Shown here one piece after another: positions 62,199-64,000 of a DNA stretch of 64,000 nucleotides; within the stretch, counting starts at the first letter, position 1; every line of letters starts with the position of its first letter. Below the pieces are notes generated by a model that was not told the origin of the DNA, did not search any database, and saw only the letters and a program-made list of their open reading frames with translations. Origin of the DNA: Vespula vulgaris (lineage: Eukaryota > Arthropoda > Insecta > Hymenoptera > Vespidae); contig NC_066589.1 in NCBI RefSeq assembly GCF_905475345.1, positions 1,558,501-1,622,500 on the forward strand, in the 5' to 3' direction. The position numbers and the translations under genes are program-made.

Positions 62199-64000
62199 CT
62201 GTAGAAAAAAGAAAGAGAAAAAAGAAATGACACAGTTACGTATATATAATTAAATATTACTCATATATATGTAGATAATAATATTCAGATGCAATTTTTA
62301 AAACATATATTCAATCAAATGAATATTATTAATCCTCATATGATAATCAATTTACTTCGTAACACGTTGCATGTTTTTGATATCCGACGATATTAACAAT
62401 TTTTTATCTTGAAAGAAATGTACTCGTCGGCAAAAAAAAAAAACTAAATCACGATCATAGATAATTTCTATATCAATTGCAAGCATCCTTACTTTTATAG
62501 AGACTCTCTATTGTGTTTTAAAAAAATGGGGTGAGAAAACGAGCGAATCACGGTCACGAACACGAGTCCCAGAATGACGAACGATCCTGAATACACGGCT
62601 TCGTGTTAGCTAGCACGACATCTTATCCTATCGATGTAAATTGATTAATTCCATGAGGAGCACGTGCGTGCATGGCTACCAGAGCTACATGTCTGAAAGG
62701 TCTCTGAGAATTTATTTTTCTTTTTTTTCTTTTTTCACCGAGATACTTGGACTTTGAAAGGAACAAATCAATTCCAAACACTAAATGAATTCATTCATTA
62801 AAAAGTTCACATGTGAATTTACATTTGTACGCGTTTGAACTATTACATTACAATATCTAAATGTATCTATCCTTTTAAATGTATTTTCTAAATCTCTTCA
62901 AAATACATAATTTTGTCACATAACTATGTTCCTCAAAAAGAGAGTATCAGTTTAGTTTTAGATACTGAAAAAAAAAATCAAGACAAATCTAGTTAAATCT
63001 AATTTCTTTTTTAATTTATTTTTTTAAATATTTATTACATCATAGGAAAAAAAAGTAAAAGAAAAAAATATATATATAACTATGGATCGTTTATTTTGAA
63101 AGTGATGCAAGTACATTTTTTGTTGTTTCGAGAAAAATGGATTTTCATAATCAATCTCTACGCAATTCCTTTTATTGGCCAATTTTAAATTGAACGAAAC
63201 ATTGGCATTTTGGAAGATATTAAATATTAACTAATTATAAATAAAAAGTTTACATTAAATTAATCACAAATTATGTGATAGCTCATTAAAAAAAAGAAAA
63301 AAAGAACTTACATCAAAATAAACGATTCACATATGTAGATATATATATTTTTTTTCTATCAATAAGTTATTAGCATAGACTTACCAACAAACTTAAAAAA
63401 AAAACTTGAACAAAAAACCTCATAAAAATTAAAAATATCTTCACTAAATATTTATATGAATTTTATTACCAAATACTTTTCTATTGGTTCGTCGAAGGCC
63501 AATGGTTGAAAAGCATGAAAAGCAAAAAATATATCTTCACTAACACAAAGAAATCGATATTTTTCTTTAAGTCATGCACACATTATATGTAAAGAATCGT
63601 TGCAAATTATTTCCAACGATTAAGGCTATCATATGCATTCCATGTTTTTTTAATTCACACCTTTTTCTACTTGGCAAAGCGCTTATTTATTCTTCTTCAT
63701 GGAATTAGATGTTATTATATAGTGTTATTATATAACGATATTATTTTTAATGTTATTATACAACGATATTATTAATGAAACGCAGAATAAAAATATAAAT
63801 ATTATCCTGTTTTACCACTTGATCAAAACTTATTCAAAATTCATCAAATGACAATCAATAATCGATAACCGTGTTATTTCAATTTAAATTAATTTTAATT
63901 ATAACAAAACTAAAAACTTCATTGTTATTTTAGAATATATATTTGTTTTCCTTAGACTTAAAAATTTGTAAAAAGCTAAATTTATTCCGAACATTCTGGA
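62199..64000. other. Upstream flank or first intron of Fatp
   Basis: AT-rich DNA. Apart from the candidate exon at 62356-62486, it shows two consensus minus-strand donors near 63307 (GTAAGTTC) and 63389 (GTAAGTCT) without convincing coding sequence before them. The true 5' exon of Fatp probably lies here or beyond the window. Confidence 0.5.
62356..62486 (-). CDS. Candidate 5' coding exon of Fatp (unproven)
   Basis: An open stretch begins with ATG at 62486 and runs 43 codons plus two bases to a possible donor (AA|GTAAAT, donor at 62355-62354). Its phase fits the acceptor of the first certain Fatp exon and would give a protein of 631 residues, a normal FATP length. Against it: the predicted peptide (starting MLAIDIEIIYDRDL) lacks the usual hydrophobic N-terminal segment and the RDL motif expected just before the GAIRFIRVN block; the donor is only fair; and a 12-base homopolymer lies within the exon. 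A true first exon beyond the window is equally possible. A third option is initiation at 62233 inside the pyrimidine tract (MSFLFSLSFF). Confidence 0.25.

Overview
The window looks like AT-rich insect nuclear DNA, most likely from a hymenopteran. The coding genes are split by short GT-AG introns of mostly 60-350 bp, coding exons are visibly richer in GC than their surroundings, and long (CT)n, (GA)n and (TA)n microsatellites are everywhere. The lineage call is inference; no marker gene is present.

Two protein-coding genes can be reconstructed with confidence, both on the minus strand in the right-hand quarter. The first, at 47983-56435, is a complete 21-exon gene for ATP-dependent 5-oxoprolinase (OPLAH). 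Every intron is GT-AG, every phase matches, and the product is about 1,299 residues. A likely untranslated first exon with a TCAGT initiator lies at about 57126-57175. The second, at 58463-62198, is a 12-exon gene for a fatty acid transport protein / very-long-chain acyl-CoA synthetase (FATP, SLC27 family). It is complete at the C-terminus (587 residues visible), but about 40-60 N-terminal residues belong to an upstream exon I could not place securely. The genes are tandem, head to tail, 2.0 kb apart. OPLAH serves glutamate/glutathione turnover and FATP serves lipid activation and uptake. I see no reason to link them functionally.

The first 47.9 kb holds no gene I can recognise. It contains microsatellites, a minisatellite cluster (about 4085-4670), a foldback element (about 4690-5030), and a dispersed duplication (about 120-910 and 36660-38370) that shares a 38-bp perfect core. 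It also contains a threefold tandem repeat of about 313 bp (about 32981-33912), each unit carrying an exon-like minus-strand segment. Several short GC-raised islands have open frames and splice-like borders (2719-2808, 5371-5514, 6859-6939, 15735-15950). These could be exons of a large gene, conserved regulatory DNA, or relics.

No rRNA, tRNA, CRISPR array or intact transposase was seen. The best candidates for something undescribed are the triplicated exon-like array at 33 kb and the two-copy exon-like duplication.
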